64,000 nt of DNA from Misgurnus anguillicaudatus (GCF_027580225.2 NC_073354.2:20481001-20545000); one strand, 5' to 3'. Counted from the stretch's first letter, positions 1 through 14,130 are shown. Notes: generated from the sequence alone by a model not told the origin. Made by a program: numbers and translations.

Positions 1-1208
<1,208 letters not shown>

Positions 1209-1326
1209 AGGATTGGCCATACTAGTAAAACTTAAAAAACATCAAATCATGTTTAGAGGCAATATTAGGAAATCAGTGTGCTCAGTTTTACTTTTAAAAT
1301 ACATTAATAATTCCTAATAGTCCATT

Positions 1327-1812
1327 TCTCAGAAATAAAGGTACAAAAGTTGCCACTCGAACGGTACCCCTTAAAAAGGTCCTAATATCCCTACTGAAAA
1401 ATCCAGCATAAGCTGGTTTTAGCTGGTCTCCCAGCTTGGTTTTAGCTGGTTTTGCTGGTGTAGCAAGCTGGTTTTGCTGGTGTAGCAAGCTGGTCTAACT
1501 GTGTTTTGGTCACCTTTTAAGCTGGTCTAGCTGGACTTAGCTGGTCAGGCTGGAAGACCAGCTACCCACCAGCATGACCATCTTTGTCAGGCTGGGAAGA
1601 CCAGCGTAAACCAGCTATTGCCACCTTAAACCAGCTACCAGCTTATTTAGCTGGATTTTTTAGTAGGGATGTACCATTTAGGTACAGATATTTACCTTTG
1701 AGTTACCAATATGTATCTTGGAGGTACTAATAGGCAAACTTTAAATACAAATGCATACTTTTTAAAAAGGTACCACCCCAGTGACAGCTTTGTACCTTTA
1801 TTTCTGAGAATA
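1327..1812. mobile_element. Two nested non-autonomous DNA elements
   Basis: The outer element has inverted ends, TCTCAGAAATAAAGGTAC on the left and its reverse complement at about 1790-1810. A second, rearranged copy of the outer family lies at 30364-30526 inside a hAT element in S5. The inner element (1391-1668) starts CTACTGAAAAATCCAGC and ends with its inverted match, and is filled with repeated AGCTGGT words. It sits inside the outer one, whose copy at 30.4 kb lacks it. Confidence 0.7.
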
Positions 1813-2196
1813 CACTGTAAAAAAATTCCGTAGAAATTACAGCTGGGTTGACGGTAATTTACCGTAGATTTAAATTTATGTTTTTTACTGGCAACATTTT
1901 AAATGAACATTAAACATTTACAAGTCTTTGTCTTTACAGAGTAAAACTAAAAAACAGCATCAAGCAAAACAAATCTGAAGCAAAAAACAGAAAAAGGTTG
2001 ATGATGATTTCTGGTTCCCAGAATGCGTTGCATGAGGCTGTTATTGTATAGTTTTATTCTGTAAAGATAAAGACTTGTTAATATTTTTTTTTTTAAATGT
2101 ACTTTGAACAAACTCTTGCCAGTAAATAACATAAATACAAATCTACGGTAAATTACTGCAATAACATTGTAATTTCTGCGGATTTTTTTACAGTGT
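1812..2196. mobile_element. MITE with CACTGTAAAAAA inverted ends
   Basis: The left end ACACTGTAAAAAAATTCCG is matched in inverted orientation at 2170-2196. A second inverted layer inside (the word TACCGTAGATTT on the left, its inverse near 2140) makes it a long hairpin. It carries no coding content. Confidence 0.7.
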
Positions 2197-4215
2197 ATAG
2201 AGACAATTCAGACTGAATCACCTGTTCCTTGACTATTTAAAGTCTAATAGTCATTGTCTTGTAACTTGTATTATTTATAACCACACTGATTAAAGTGTCA
2301 CTCTATGCAAAGTCTATAAGATTTTAATGTGCGCTATTTTTGCAACAGTCCTGTTTTAACAATGCCAGTCTAGGTTTAAAACATGTACAAGTCAAATTTG
2401 TTCAAGATGGAAATGCATCTGCACAAGTAAATCTTAGGAAAAAATATTATATTGATGAAAAAGAAAATAGAATAAAGCAGATGGATAAATGGGATGAAAA
2501 AAAACAGAAGATCCGCGTGAAAACTGTTCTCTGCATTCCTGAGCATTTCAATTGGCAAATATAAGACCTTGAAAACAGGTGCTGATCTCTTAGCTCCTTT
2601 CTTGATGTCCCTGTAGGTAATCGTAAAACTATAAAGATTTTATTTGTTGTGTCAGAATATAGGTTAACTATGTGTCCTGACAGTTGTGTTTTTATGTGAT
2701 GCATGCTCATTAAAAAAAAGAACAGGATCAAAGCCAAAGTGCACCTGTTCCTGTCCTTTTATAAACCTGTATGAGTAATACATTTTAAAGGGTTAAAATG
2801 TTTTATTATAAGCTTGAATTGAAAATCAGCTTTAAAGGAAATGTTTGAACAATTAGTTTATAAGTTCACTATTATTAAGTTGGGTCAAATATGGACTTTT
2901 TAAAGATGAATTTAAAGCAATGACTGGGTTTGTTCATATTTTACAGAAAACCCAATACCCGGTGTGTTCTTTAAAAAGTAATAAATGACCCAATACTTGC
3001 AATATCATCATTACGAACTAAAAAAAACGTTTAAGCGTTTGTGTATATGTCTGTTTGTCCATCTGTGTGGTGGGGGAGGGCACTCAGTACATTTACAGAT
3101 TTTTGGATATGATTAGGAACTTGATGTGTGCCTGCCTGTCTGTCAGCAAAAGAGTAATGTTACACATTAAAATATTTCTTCATTCCCCACCCAGAGTCAT
3201 TCTGCCATTGCACTTTCAGTCGCTCCTGATAAATTCTCTCTTACACACACACACATACACGCTGTGGAAACACCGATCGTGGTGCTGACACGAGTTTTAT
3301 TTCAACCTTAATCTGACCTGCATGTTTTGCTGTCTGTGTGAAATTCAAGAGCAGCATTGGTATGTGTGTGTGTCTGTGACTATGATTGTCTGCTTGCATG
3401 TGCACAACTAACTATCCACATAAGAAAGCACACAGGAAACCCAGACCTGTTGAACCCCACCATATTCTCTGTCTAAATGACAGTCAATTTTAATGTTTGT
3501 TTGTGCATTAAATTTCAAATACGATGCATGTTACAAAACCATGCATTTAACAAAAACTGGTTACTTCTGCCATCTAGTGGCTAACAATGTCGTTGTGAAG
3601 TTGCAGAAGATTTGCAAACCATAGACCCTTTACTGTTTGTACACAATGATGACGTGGCAACGTATGTGCGCGCATTTTGGCAACGGAAGTATGGCAAGAA
3701 TCAACAGTGAAACAACACAGACAGAGTAAGTTATTTTAAAAAGTTGACTTTATCAAGTTGACTTTATCAACTTTTTCAACCCAGCTACCAGATCCGTGTA
3801 CTATAGTGGAGTGGATAGAAGACGTTATTATATTAGTGCAACCAAACGCAACAACCAGACATTTTGATGCTGGGAAACCGTTTTGCTAACAAGTTAGAAC
3901 CAATGGGGAATAACACCACTTCTATAGTACATGTCCTCCTCATATGTGCCCCTCCTACAGGGTCCACATAAACGTTGGCATTTGCAACTAAATCAAAATA
4001 ATATATTACATATTCATTAATGAATATGACACTATTTTAAACAGCTCTAGCCAATTTTCTTTTCGTAACTCAATTTAACCGAATTCATTTTAATTAAGAT
4101 TTGTTATTTAATTTAAAGTCCATGTGAACAGGATATCGCGATCGACTTTACTTCGTATTGTGATGCATTTCCAAGTGAAACAGAAATCACACAAGGAAAA
4201 TAGTGGGCGTGGTTT
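2197..4215. other. No gene; short repeat fragments
   Basis: No supported gene. A small imperfect inverted repeat around 2877-2998 (GTTGGGTCAAAT near the start, GACCCAAT near the end) resembles a fish MITE. The rest is AT-rich and unassigned. Confidence 0.5.
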
Positions 4216-4671
4216 GCATAGATATGTATAAAGGCTAGATGTTTTACGGCGGAGTCTCTAACGTCATCACCTGGCGGCCATCTTACCACAGGCAGCTCGC
4301 TCACTCGTAGCATTGTGTTTAATGGTGCAGGTACTTTTAAATGACCATAACTTACATTTTCTACCAATTTTCGAACGGTTTGGTTTTTTACAGACGTTAT
4401 TACCGTGGCTATATTTCTGGATGCTTTAACATGTTTCATGAAAAAAAATTGTATAAGTATGCAGTGTCATAGGTACATCTTTGATGTTTATAACAAACCA
4501 AACCGTTTGAAAATCAGTAAAGTTATGGTCATTTAAAAGTACCTGCACCATTAAAACTCAATGCTACGAGATAGCGAACTGCCTGTGGTAAGATGGCCGC
4601 CAAATGTGGACGTTCCACTTAATTGGCCAGCAGCGCGGGCGAGACAACTAGCCTTTATACATATCTATGTA
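4216..4671. mobile_element. Foldback (long inverted repeat) element
   Basis: The arms 4216-4386 and 4497-4671 are near-perfect inverted copies; for example GGCGGCCATCTTACCACAGG in the left arm reappears inverted near 4590. About 110 bp separate the arms. The palindrome continues more weakly outward toward about 4100 and 4840. No coding content. Probably a non-autonomous DNA transposon of undetermined superfamily. Confidence 0.75.
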
Positions 4672-4928
4672 TGGTGGTTTGTGTCTTCCATTGTGAATTG
4701 ATTGGATATAGAAAAGTAGACGTTTCATTCAGAAATAGAACTGGCAACGGATTGACTTCTGGAGGGGAGGAGTTAACCCATGCTCACGCCGGAACAGGAA
4801 GTAAATTTTTTTTAGATTTTGATTAAAGTTTAAAGGGGGATATGAATTTAAAAATAAAAAATAATTACCCAGAACGGATAAATTGTTTATAGGCTATTGA
4901 GCACTGAAATATTTCATTAAAAATATAT

Positions 4929-5041
4929 TGTCAGTTATCTATTTTATGGGGACTTTAATCGTATTCTAATTGATTCAATCTATTTGTCAGTTATCTATTT
5001 CATGGGGACTTTAATCTTATTCTAATTGATTCAATCTATTT
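4929..5041. repeat. 56-bp tandem duplication
   Basis: Two adjacent copies starting TGTCAGTTATCTATTT at 4929 and 4985 differ at only a few bases. Confidence 0.9.
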
Positions 5042-5539
5042 AAACCTCATCTGTCAAATTAAAACTCTGCAGCCAGTTATCAGTAGATCAAGAGGTTTTA
5101 ACGACTAGCTTGATTTCAGATAGCATTGAAAACAGTCACTGGCTCCTCGAGCACAGACTCTATTGTGAAAACTAAGCCTTTGACTAGATTTATTGCGCAT
5201 AGCATCCGACCCAACGTGACTCGCCCTTTATTGTGTACAAAGTCCATGAATCGAGAATTGTCACATTCATTCACTGCATCTGAGCTGTGCTGCTGACAAA
5301 ACATAACGTAGATTTGCTATTGTCCACCAGTTCCCTTTCTAAAACAAGACCGCACGTTACAAATGTAAACACATGTTTCACTTCGTTTGATTAGAAATAT
5401 GAAAATTGTGCAGTTAAAGAAGGGAAGTACACGAAAAGGTCATAAAAGGGGTGTGGGTGTGTGGGATTGATTTACCTGCGATATGTTTAACTAGCAGTTT
5501 GCTCGTCTAGCTCGTTCAGTGCATGGGCGTTTACTCGTC

Positions 5540-5622
5540 CATACATTTATAACGCGTGACAGCAGGAAAGGTTTGTATCTCATTCACGCAGGCACATCTG
5601 GAACAAGCGTCTAACATCAAAT
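5540..5622 (+). promoter_or_regulatory. S1 promoter with noncoding first exon
   Basis: A TTTATAA box at 5546-5552 is followed about 70 bp later by a strong donor (AT|GTAAGT) at 5623. This fits a short untranslated first exon joined to the acceptor before 6236. The layout matches the 5' UTR exon plus ATG exon of the other serpins here, but the promoter sequence is different from theirs. The transcription start is inferred. Confidence 0.5.
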
Positions 5623-5902
5623 GTAAGTCCCTAAAAATTCCCAAACTATTAACATTTCTTGACTTTGTGCCCACATTAAAAATACTTAGTATACATCAAT
5701 ATTTCTTATAGCAAACTTTAACTGTATAAAGTATATTATAGTCATTGGTATAGTGTAGCAATTATATAACATACTAATATAGTATTATGTAGTATTAACT
5801 AAAGTAATTGATAAACTATTAAAGTAGTAAAGTAAGTAATATACTTTAATTTGTAAGGTTCTAAAACACTAGTATTTAGGAATTTTATTACACTTAACCT
5901 AG

Positions 5903-6050
5903 TAAATACCATATTTTACTACAGTATTTTAACTTCCGCATTTATTTATCCGTTTATGCGTGCAAAAATAAAGATAAATACCATATTTTACTACAGTATT
6001 TTAACTTCCGCATTTATTTCTCCGTTTATGCGTGCAAAAATAAAGATAAA
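5903..6050. repeat. 72-bp tandem duplication
   Basis: Two near-identical copies (TAAATACCATATTTTACTAC at 5903 and 5975) lie in intron 1 of S1. Confidence 0.9.
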
Positions 6051-6237
6051 TCTGCCTAAACTGTTTTACTGTGTTTCTTTACAGCAGCTGCTCGCGCACG
6101 ACGTGAAAGCGCGATAGAAATAAAATTGAGTTAAGCGTTGGCTAGTTTCCGTTTTAGAAAGACATTCAATATCCTATACTGCAATGCAAATCACTCACAA
6201 CCGGTGTTTGTCCTCTTCCTAAGCAGTGATCTCAGTC

Positions 6238-8554
6238 ATGGATAACCTAAGTCGTGCTAACAGTGTTTTCGCTCTGGATCTCTATCGGGCTTTGAGCTCG
6301 TGCAGTGGCGATGGAAACATGTTCTTCTCTCCACTGAGCATCAGTGCTGCTCTCAGTATGGTTTACTTGGGAGCCCGAGGAGACACGGCCAAGGAAATGG
6401 AGAAGGTAAAAAAAGAATGGGGGTCGAGGGAGATTTGTATTTGTTATATGAATATAATGCACACTGCACAAACGTTACTTCAGACCGAATAAAGAGATAG
6501 TTTTGCTCTCTGGGAAGGAAAATGGGGTGGGGCCTTAAGTGCCAAAAAGTAAACATTTGGTCAGTATGAGCTTAACACAGAGAACTGAGACTTTATCAAA
6601 GCATGCACAGAGATCAGCTAAATTTAGTTTGAGAAAGCCTTTACTTTACTAAGTTACTGTGGTAGAAAAATATTTTCATATTCAGTTTAGTCATATCTGT
6701 ATTACTATTCTTTTAACATAGCAGTGTCTATATACTTCATTAAGATATACTGAGATATAAGATTTTCAAGAAAGGTCTTCATTTGGTTCACTTGCGATAA
6801 AAATCCTCATAAAAAGCTCTTCTGCTCATCTGTACATATCCTGTGCTCGACAGCAGCACATATATCAACTTAATCTCTGAGTCATACCATGACTATTTTT
6901 ACTGACTAGGTGGGTTGAAAGATTACAAAATATTTTTCAAATCATTTCAAAGCAAAATTATTGTGAAAGCCTCTACAGCTGTCTGAGTGAGCAAATACTT
7001 TCACGTATAGTAAAACAAAGAGTCATAGTTAATGATTGTAAATCAACATCTAACCCATCTTACTTTACAGGTTTTATCCTTCAGTTCTCTCCCTGATGTT
7101 CACTCCCATTTTGAGTCCCTGACCTCAGCTATCAATAATCCATCAGCTTCTTACATACTCAGATTGGCCAACCGCATCTTTGGAGAGAAAACCTTCAGCT
7201 TCCTACCTGTGAGTCCGTTTCGGCCATATTTTGAATGTTGTGAGGCATTCGTGTCCCCCTAAGTGCTTTGCCACTTGCATCTGTGCAACACATCGCCTCT
7301 TCGTTCTTAGCTTTACTTTGTCCTGCAGGATTATTTGGACTCCACCCTGAAGTTGTACCACGCTGAACTTCAGCCAGTGGACTTCATTGGAGCATCTGAA
7401 CAGTCAAGACAGATCATTAACAAATGGGTGGAGAAGCAGACAGAGAGTGAGAATAAGATGAAAACATGATATATGAAAGTATTACATTTATAAAATTACA
7501 GCGATTATTTAAAATGACATATATTGTTTTCAGATAAAATCAAAGATCTTATCAAGCCTGATATGGTGACCGGAATGACCCGACTGGCTTTGGTTAATGC
7601 CATTTACTTTAAAGGGAACTGGTTGCAGAAATTTAACACTCAAGACACCAAGGAAATGCCATTTAAAATAAACAAGGTGTGATCCACAGTTACACAAAAA
7701 CATTTTAGTGTTGAAATAAATAAACAGTAGGTTCAATGAATCAGATATACATCTTTACACACCCACAACTGACACTTAAATACCTTCCTAATGATTAACA
7801 TTAGAAGCCATACCACTTAGAGGTAATAACATTGTTTTGTTGTCTCACTCATTTATAAATTATATTTTTTGTCTGATATCAGAATGAGAGCCGGCCAGTT
7901 CAAATGATGTTCCAAAAGAAAAAGTTTCCCTTTAACTACATTCATGAGCACCGTTTGCAAGTGCTGGAGTTGCCATACGTAAAAGAGGAACTCAGTATGT
8001 TGGTTCTTCTCCCTGAAGAGGCTCAGGACGGCTCTGATTCTCTCCTAAAGGTGAACTAAACTGTTTAAAAAGGGTCTTTTCTGATGATCTTGCAGTATAG
8101 GGTGGGCCGTTCAGAGAACAAATATGTGTTTGTGTGTGTTTGACAGCTGGAGCGTGAGTTAACCCTTGACAACCTGCTCGAATGGACCAACAGAAACAAA
8201 ATGGACGTCCACACAGACATCTTGGTTCATTTGCCCAAGTTCAAACTGGAGGCTGAGAGCTCCTTAGCAGAAACATTGGCAGGGATGGGTATGCCCTCTG
8301 TGTTCGAGGGTCCAGTGGCTGATCTGACAGGCATGAGCAGTCAAGGTGGCCTCTTCCTTTCATCAGTAGCCCACAAGGCCTTTGTTGAAGTTAATGAAGA
8401 AGGCACGGAGGCTGCAGCGGCTACAGCAGGCATGGTGGCTTTTTGTATGTTCAGAGAGGAGCATTTCATGGCAGACCATCCCTTCCTGTTCTTCATCAGG
8501 CACAACCCCACCAACAGCATCCTCTTTCTCGGAAGATACAGAGTCCCATCTTAA
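6238..8554 (+). CDS. serpinb1l: Serpin clade B (serpinb1-like), gene S1
   Basis: Intracellular serine-protease inhibitor of the leukocyte elastase inhibitor type. Coding exons are 6238-6405, 7071-7208, 7329-7446, 7534-7676, 7883-8050 and 8147-8554. All introns are GT-AG and the total is 1143 nt, 380 aa, the normal clade B length. The ATG opens [19 protein letters not shown], the usual clade B N-terminus with no cleavable signal peptide. The reactive loop has hinge [10 protein letters not shown] and a centre MVAFC|M, giving a predicted P1 Cys as in SERPINB1. The serpin signature [11 protein letters not shown] and the C-terminal ILFLGR are intact. AATAAA lies at 8573. It is the first and most divergent gene of the array at its 5' end; its 3' half is nearly identical to S3. 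Whether it is orthologous to SERPINB1 itself is inference. Confidence 0.93.
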
Positions 8555-8689
8555 AGATGTACTTACTTTTAAAATAAAGAATACATATTGGTATTTTAAA
8601 ATGTTTTTAGGCACAGTTTGTATTGGTGTGTTGTGTTTTCAAATACACTAAAGGTTATTGTAAAGACAGCGTCTTGGATTTAGATTTAA

Positions 8690-9412
8690 AGGAATAGTCT
8701 ACTCATTTTCAATATTAAAATATGTTGTTGCCTTGACTGGGAGTTGTTGATGCATCCCTCTGTCATCTGTGTGCGTGCACGTGGGCGCTGGAGCGCGCTG
8801 CGACGCTTCGGTGGCGTTTGGCTTGGCCCCATTCATTCAATGGTGCCATTTGGAGATGGGGTTGGAGGTGACCGGGCACATCAACGTTTTTCTTATTTGG
8901 GACGAGTGGTTGTGTGAGCAAGTTTGGTGGTACAGGGTGAAGCGTGGCGCTTTTCTGGGCGGATTTGGGGGAGGAACTGTATTTTGTGGCGTGGTAGCAC
9001 TTTTGGGAGTACTTCGACTCGCCTGAAAAGTCCGCTCCCCTTCTCACTCTCATAATGGGAGAGGGAGGGTGTTACTGCGCAGAGTCGAGGTACTCCCAAA
9101 GGTGCTATTGCGCCATGGAATGTGGTTCCTCTTTTGAATCCGCTTGGAAGGGCGCTACGTTTTATTTTGTGCCGCCAAGCTTGCTCGTATGACTACTCGT
9201 CTTAAATAGGAAAAACTTTGGTGTGTTTGGTCACTTCTGACTTTGTCTCTAGGTGGTGGCATTGAATGGGTGGGGCTGGGCTAGGTGCTGTCGGGGGGTC
9301 GCAGCGCGCTCCGGCGCTTGCGTGCGCGCGCACGGATGGTGGAGGGATGTGTCGACGGTTCTTGGTTGGGGTAGTAACATATTTTGGTGTTGAAAATGAG
9401 TAGACTATTCCT
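8690..9412. mobile_element. TTAA-flanked 723-bp foldback element
   Basis: It is bounded by TTAA on both sides (8686-8689, 9413-9416). The end AGGAATAGTCTACTCATTTTC is perfectly inverted at the other side. Almost the whole element is one GC-rich palindrome centred near 9030. The paralogous region downstream of S3 (about 17275-17285) shows the empty site with a single TTAA. The TTAA target suggests a Kolobok- or piggyBac-type non-autonomous element. Confidence 0.88.
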
Positions 9413-9438
9413 TTAATTGAAATACAACAGTTTATACC

Positions 9439-9620
9439 AGGGGTGGGCATCGAGGGCCACAATACCGCAGAGTTTGGCTTCAACCTTAATCGAACACACC
9501 TGAATGTAATTTCCAAACAGTCCTGAAGACTTCAATTAGATATTTCAGCTGTGTTTGATTAGGGTTGGAGCTAAACTCTGCAGGGCTGTGGCCCTCAGGA
9601 CCAGGAATTTCCCACCCCTG
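9439..9620. mobile_element. hAT MITE, 182 bp
   Basis: The ends are CAGGGGTGGGCA and its inverse, flanked by the 8-bp direct repeat GTTTATAC (9431-9438, 9621-9628). Paralogous empty sites with a single GTTTATAC are seen at 15316-15323 and 23017-23024, so insertion is directly demonstrated. Confidence 0.95.
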
Positions 9621-10018
9621 GTTTATACAGTATAAGGCAGGAACAGTTTGTGTGCTTGTAAGTCTATAGACAAAAACACAAAAAATGGGATAGTCACTCT
9701 GACTCACTTAGACATAAAAATGTTTTCATGAGACACTGTTTACCATGTTGCTTAAAATGACTACTGACACAAACAGTAATAGAGATCAAATGGAATCAAA
9801 ATCACTCATGAATGAATCATTCAGATTGGACACTCTCCAGTTATGGTGCCCCTGCTTTTGGTATATGATCTTGTTACCCCAGCTGAACTTACCAATAAAT
9901 TGTTAATAAGGTCAGTGTCAAAGCAAAATAATAAGAAAGAGGAAAATAGATTATACAGTCCAGATGAAGTCATAGGAAAGTTATTATAAGAATTATATTA
10001 TTAAAATATCAAATACTA

Positions 10019-10448
<430 letters not shown>

Positions 10449-10833
10449 ATATACTTTTATATTAATATAATTTGTTATTATTATAAAAATAATTTAAAGA
10501 ATCAAACAAATGAACTGAATGACAGTGACAGCTTAATTGGTCTAATTTGCAGCTTAGTTTAAATTGGTTGTTAATACAATTTACATTTAAGATCAGTGTT
10601 GTAATATTTACAGACATTTATTGAAAAATAAAAATATTCATTTCATTTGTTAGTCATTTTGGATCTACTAAATTAATACATTTAAAATTATAATGGTCTA
10701 TTTTAACAAAAAAAATCTGGATGGCTACATTTACACTCTGTATTTGTGGTAAATATTCAGTAAGCTTCTGCAGTGCTGCGGCTTTCTCAGTCTGACAGCG
10801 GAAGTGAGTCATGCAGAGCGATATCGGACCTCA

Positions 10834-11000
10834 TACGCGGAGGGGGCGTACAAAACTCAACTTATGAGAAAAACACATTTTAATACTACATACTACGTAA
10901 ACAGTTGTTACCCAAACTAAAAATAACGTTCAATTGTCAATAAGGTCGGTGTCAACGAACAAAACAAAGGACGACAACAAAAGAACATCGCCATCAAACG
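10834..11000 (+). promoter_or_regulatory. S2 promoter block and noncoding first exon
   Basis: A GC-box-like word TACGCGGAGGGGGCG is followed by ACAAAACTCAACTTATGAG and, about 130 bp on, the donor CATCAAACG|GTAAAG at 11001. The same block stands before S3, S4 and S5, so it is the shared array promoter. The intron to the ATG exon is only 104 bp. No clear TATA box. Promoter role is inferred from position and conservation. Confidence 0.6.
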
Positions 11001-11106
11001 GTAAAGAAAAGCATTACGGAGTAGCCTACGTTTATATCAAATTATATAGCAGTCTCGATCGTGTCATTCATTACGGGTGTTTGTGCTTTTATTTCTGATC
11101 TCAGCT

Positions 11107-13386
11107 ATGGATAATCTAACTCGTGCTAACAGTGTTTTCGCTCTGGATCTCTATCGGGCTTTGAGCTCGTGCAGTGCGGATGGAAACATGTTCTTCTCTC
11201 CACTGAGCATCAGTGCTGCTCTCAGTATGGTTCACTTAGGATCCCGAGGAGACACCGCCAAAGAAATAGAGAAGGTAATAAAAGATTTACCATGAGTAGT
11301 AATTTTTTTCTAGCATATTGGGGAAATTATCTTGACAGGTCTTAACTGTCTTTGCAGGTTTTGTCCTTCACTTCTCTCCCTGATGTTCACTCCCATTTTG
11401 AGTCTCTCACCTCAGCTATCAATAATCCATCAGCTTCTTACATACTCAGATTGGCCAACCGCATCTATGGAGAGAAAACTTTCAGCTTCCTACCTGTAAG
11501 TCCTTTTTGTTTTAATTATGAATGACATAAAATAATTTATCTCTCCTATGTGCCACCTTCAGTCTGTGCAACACATCCCATCTAATTCATTTTTTGTCCT
11601 GCAGGAGTATGTTGACTCCACCCTGAAGTTGTACCATGCTGAACTTCAACCAATGGACTTCATTGGAGCATCTGAGCAGTCTAGACAGATCATTAACAAA
11701 TGGGTGGAGAAGCAGACAGAGAGTGAGTAAAAAACTTCAATCAGACTTTAAAGAACACCAATGGTCCTATTAACATTTTTAAATTTCCTTTGGTTTGTAA
11801 GTGTGTATTAGTACATGTTAACGATATGCAAAAGGTACAAACCCCAAAGTAAACGATGACGCTAGTTATCATCTTTAACTTAAACCTCTTTTCCTGGACA
11901 ACAACAAATACACTGATTGTAGGCAACAGTGTACTTCCTAGGATTGGTGATGTAGACAAAACCAACATTATCATAATTCCTCCCGCTTCGGACTCAGCCT
12001 GTAAGTTAACTCCTGTTAGCATTGCATTGTGCGTGAATCTTTTAAACATGGTAAGGAGCGTAACATTTCCCGCTGACGTCAGAGGTATTCAGGCCAATCA
12101 AAACGTACAGATAAGCTGGCCATCAGGGACACAGAGCTTTTCAAATCCGTGCGTTTCAGGAAGAGAGTGAAATCTTGAGCTACAAAAATGTACGGTATGT
12201 GGAAAAGAATGTGTCTTTAACCAAATTCACAAAATAATGTTTTTTAGCAATGAAATATGTGCTCTTTAAAAAATGTAAACCTTTCAGAATATAAATGTGC
12301 ATTCTGCTTAAGACATTTTTTGACATTTTAACATCAGATATAAATGTAAAGTCAAAAGTGTGCTCTACTATGAGTTTTCAGATATGAATAAATGAAATGC
12401 TGTTTGATATTTTTTCAGATAAAATCAAAGATCTTCTCAAGCCTGGTATGGTAACAGGAATGACCCGACTGGCTTTGGTTAATGCCATCTACTTTAAAGG
12501 GAACTGGTTGCACAAATTTAATCCCCAAAAGACTAAAGAAATGCCATTTAAAATAAATAAGGTTTGATTTGTATTTCTTTCAGAAATGCTTATCCATTGA
12601 ACATGTTTTGTTTACTCAATCTGACACATAGGAATTATAATTATTTTTTACTATGCATTATTTCGTTCATGATATTTGTGTGTTTATCTGATTTCAGAAT
12701 CTGTGCAAGCCTGTAGAAATGATGTACCAGGAGAAAGAGTTTCCCTTTAGAGACATACCTGAAGAAAAACTGCATGTTCTGGAGCTACCATATGTGCAAA
12801 GTGAACTCAGTATGTTGGTCCTTCTTCCTGATGAAAGTCAGGATGGCTCAGACCCTCTTCTGAAGGTATTGCCTTATGCATAGCATACATGTTGAGTTGA
12901 ATTGCTGTTAAGTAGTTCGGTGCTAAGTACTGTATGTCATTAAAAACAAATCATATTTGGACTTGGTGTGTTTGACAGCTGGAGAGCGAGTTGACCATTG
13001 ACAAGCTGCTTGATTGGACAAACAGTGACAAAATGATAAAATGGATGGATATCACTGTCGGTTTGCCCAAGTTCAAGCTGGAGATCGAGAGCTCCCTGGA
13101 AGAAATACTGGCAGGGATGGGTATGAGTTCTTTGTTTCAGGGGGCGAAGGCTGATCTAACAGGCATGAGCAGTCAGGGTGGCCTGTTTCTTTCATCTGTG
13201 ACCCACAAAGCCTTTGTTGAAGTCAATGAGGAAGGCACTGAAGCAGCAGCAGCAACTGTAGGACTAATGTTTTGCTGTGATTTTGAACCAAAAAGTTTTA
13301 TAGCAGATCACCCTTTCCTGTTCTTCATCAGACATAACCCCACTAACAGCATTCTCTTCCTTGGCAGATTCAGAGGCCCATCTTAG
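11107..13386 (+). CDS. serpinb1l: Serpin clade B (serpinb1-like), gene S2
   Basis: Predicted cytosolic serpin. Coding exons are 11107-11274, 11358-11495, 11605-11722, 12419-12561, 12698-12865 and 12979-13386, total 1143 nt, 380 aa, same phases as S1. The N-terminus is [19 protein letters not shown]. The hinge [10 protein letters not shown] and the signature [11 protein letters not shown] are intact, so an inhibitory mechanism is expected. The loop centre is VGLMFCC|DFEPKSF: P1 by alignment is Cys with a second Cys at P2 and an acidic P1', unlike S1 (Phe-Cys|Met). Intron 3 contains a TTAA element. AATAAA lies at 13676. S4 is a near-identical duplicate 7.87 kb downstream. Start chosen by the family N-terminus and the acceptor just upstream (CTCAG|CTATGG). 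Confidence 0.93.
11752..12265. mobile_element. TTAA MITE in S2 intron 3
   Basis: TTAA flanks both sides. The left end AGAACACCAAT is matched inverted by AATATGTGCTCT at the right. The same element sits at the same site in S4 (19626-20138), and a related copy is in the TRIM gene (about 40447-41102). The corresponding part of S5 intron 3 lacks it. The open frame on its plus strand (11856-12170) is shared by copies but resembles no protein. Confidence 0.8.
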
Positions 13387-14077
13387 ATATGCGATTCGTT
13401 TATGATATAGACATATTATGGATAACTCACTTATATTGCTTATAGAAGCTTTTTCAAAGTATGCCTTACCAAAGTCCTATCAGCCTTACAAAGTATGAGC
13501 AAGGAATCACGCTAATGCATTTAACCACATACTTGCATGATTCATACTTATTTTGATGGTAAATGTTATTTTCCATTATAAATTGTAACTTGGCAATGCA
13601 TTTTGTATGTACATTAACTCATCATTGATGACGAGTAACTTTAAGCATGTGAATTATCTTTAGCTTTGTCATACCAATAAACAACTTGGAATGCAGTTAT
13701 TTGCTTTACATTTGCGATGTATATGCTCTATTTAAGTCTCTAGACAGTTTTTATTGACTTATATCAATTGTCAAGATGCCTTAAACTCATTGTCATCTGA
13801 GACTTAACAATAACCTCTTACATGCATATCTCACAGTACTTTGATGTCATATGCCGATCAATCACAGCGCTGCAAAATAACATGCCTTCTGACATTTTAT
13901 CATACAATAGACTATCCATTCAAATTTGTTTATGGGTTTCATTTGTAATGTATATATGTAAAAAATAAAGTGCCCCAATAAATAAACAGTTGTCTGTCTT
14001 AACTAAAATCACATTATTATGGTGGCTGGCTACATCTAGGCATTTTTTCATGCTTTTTTATTTTGAAAGCAGAAGTT
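13387..14077. other. S2 3' UTR and flank
   Basis: 3' untranslated sequence with AATAAA at 13676 and a second AATAAA near 13963. It is repeated almost unchanged after S4 (21260 on) and, interrupted by a hAT element, after S5. No coding frame. Confidence 0.6.
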
Positions 14078-14130
14078 ATTGAGTCTTGCACAGATTGGAC
14101 CTCATATGGCGGGAGGTGGTCGTTCAAAAC
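14078..14130 (+). pseudogene. Relic of an array promoter
   Basis: GAAAGCAGAAGTTATTGAGT and then GGACCTCATATGGCGGGAGG aligns, with decay, to the promoter of S2 (GACAGCGGAAGTGAGTCATG, GGACCTCATACGCGGAGGGG). Equivalent relics occur at about 21990-22050 and 37830-37890. Each sits about 0.7 kb or more past a gene end and marks a lost serpin unit. Confidence 0.55.

Noticed and set aside
6247..6556. Minus-strand and shifted frames across S1 exon 1
   Set aside because: Shadows of the serpin coding exon.
11856..12170. 104-residue frame shared by S2 and S4 introns
   Set aside because: Lies inside the TTAA MITE; the related copy at 40.5 kb does not preserve the frame, and it resembles no protein.
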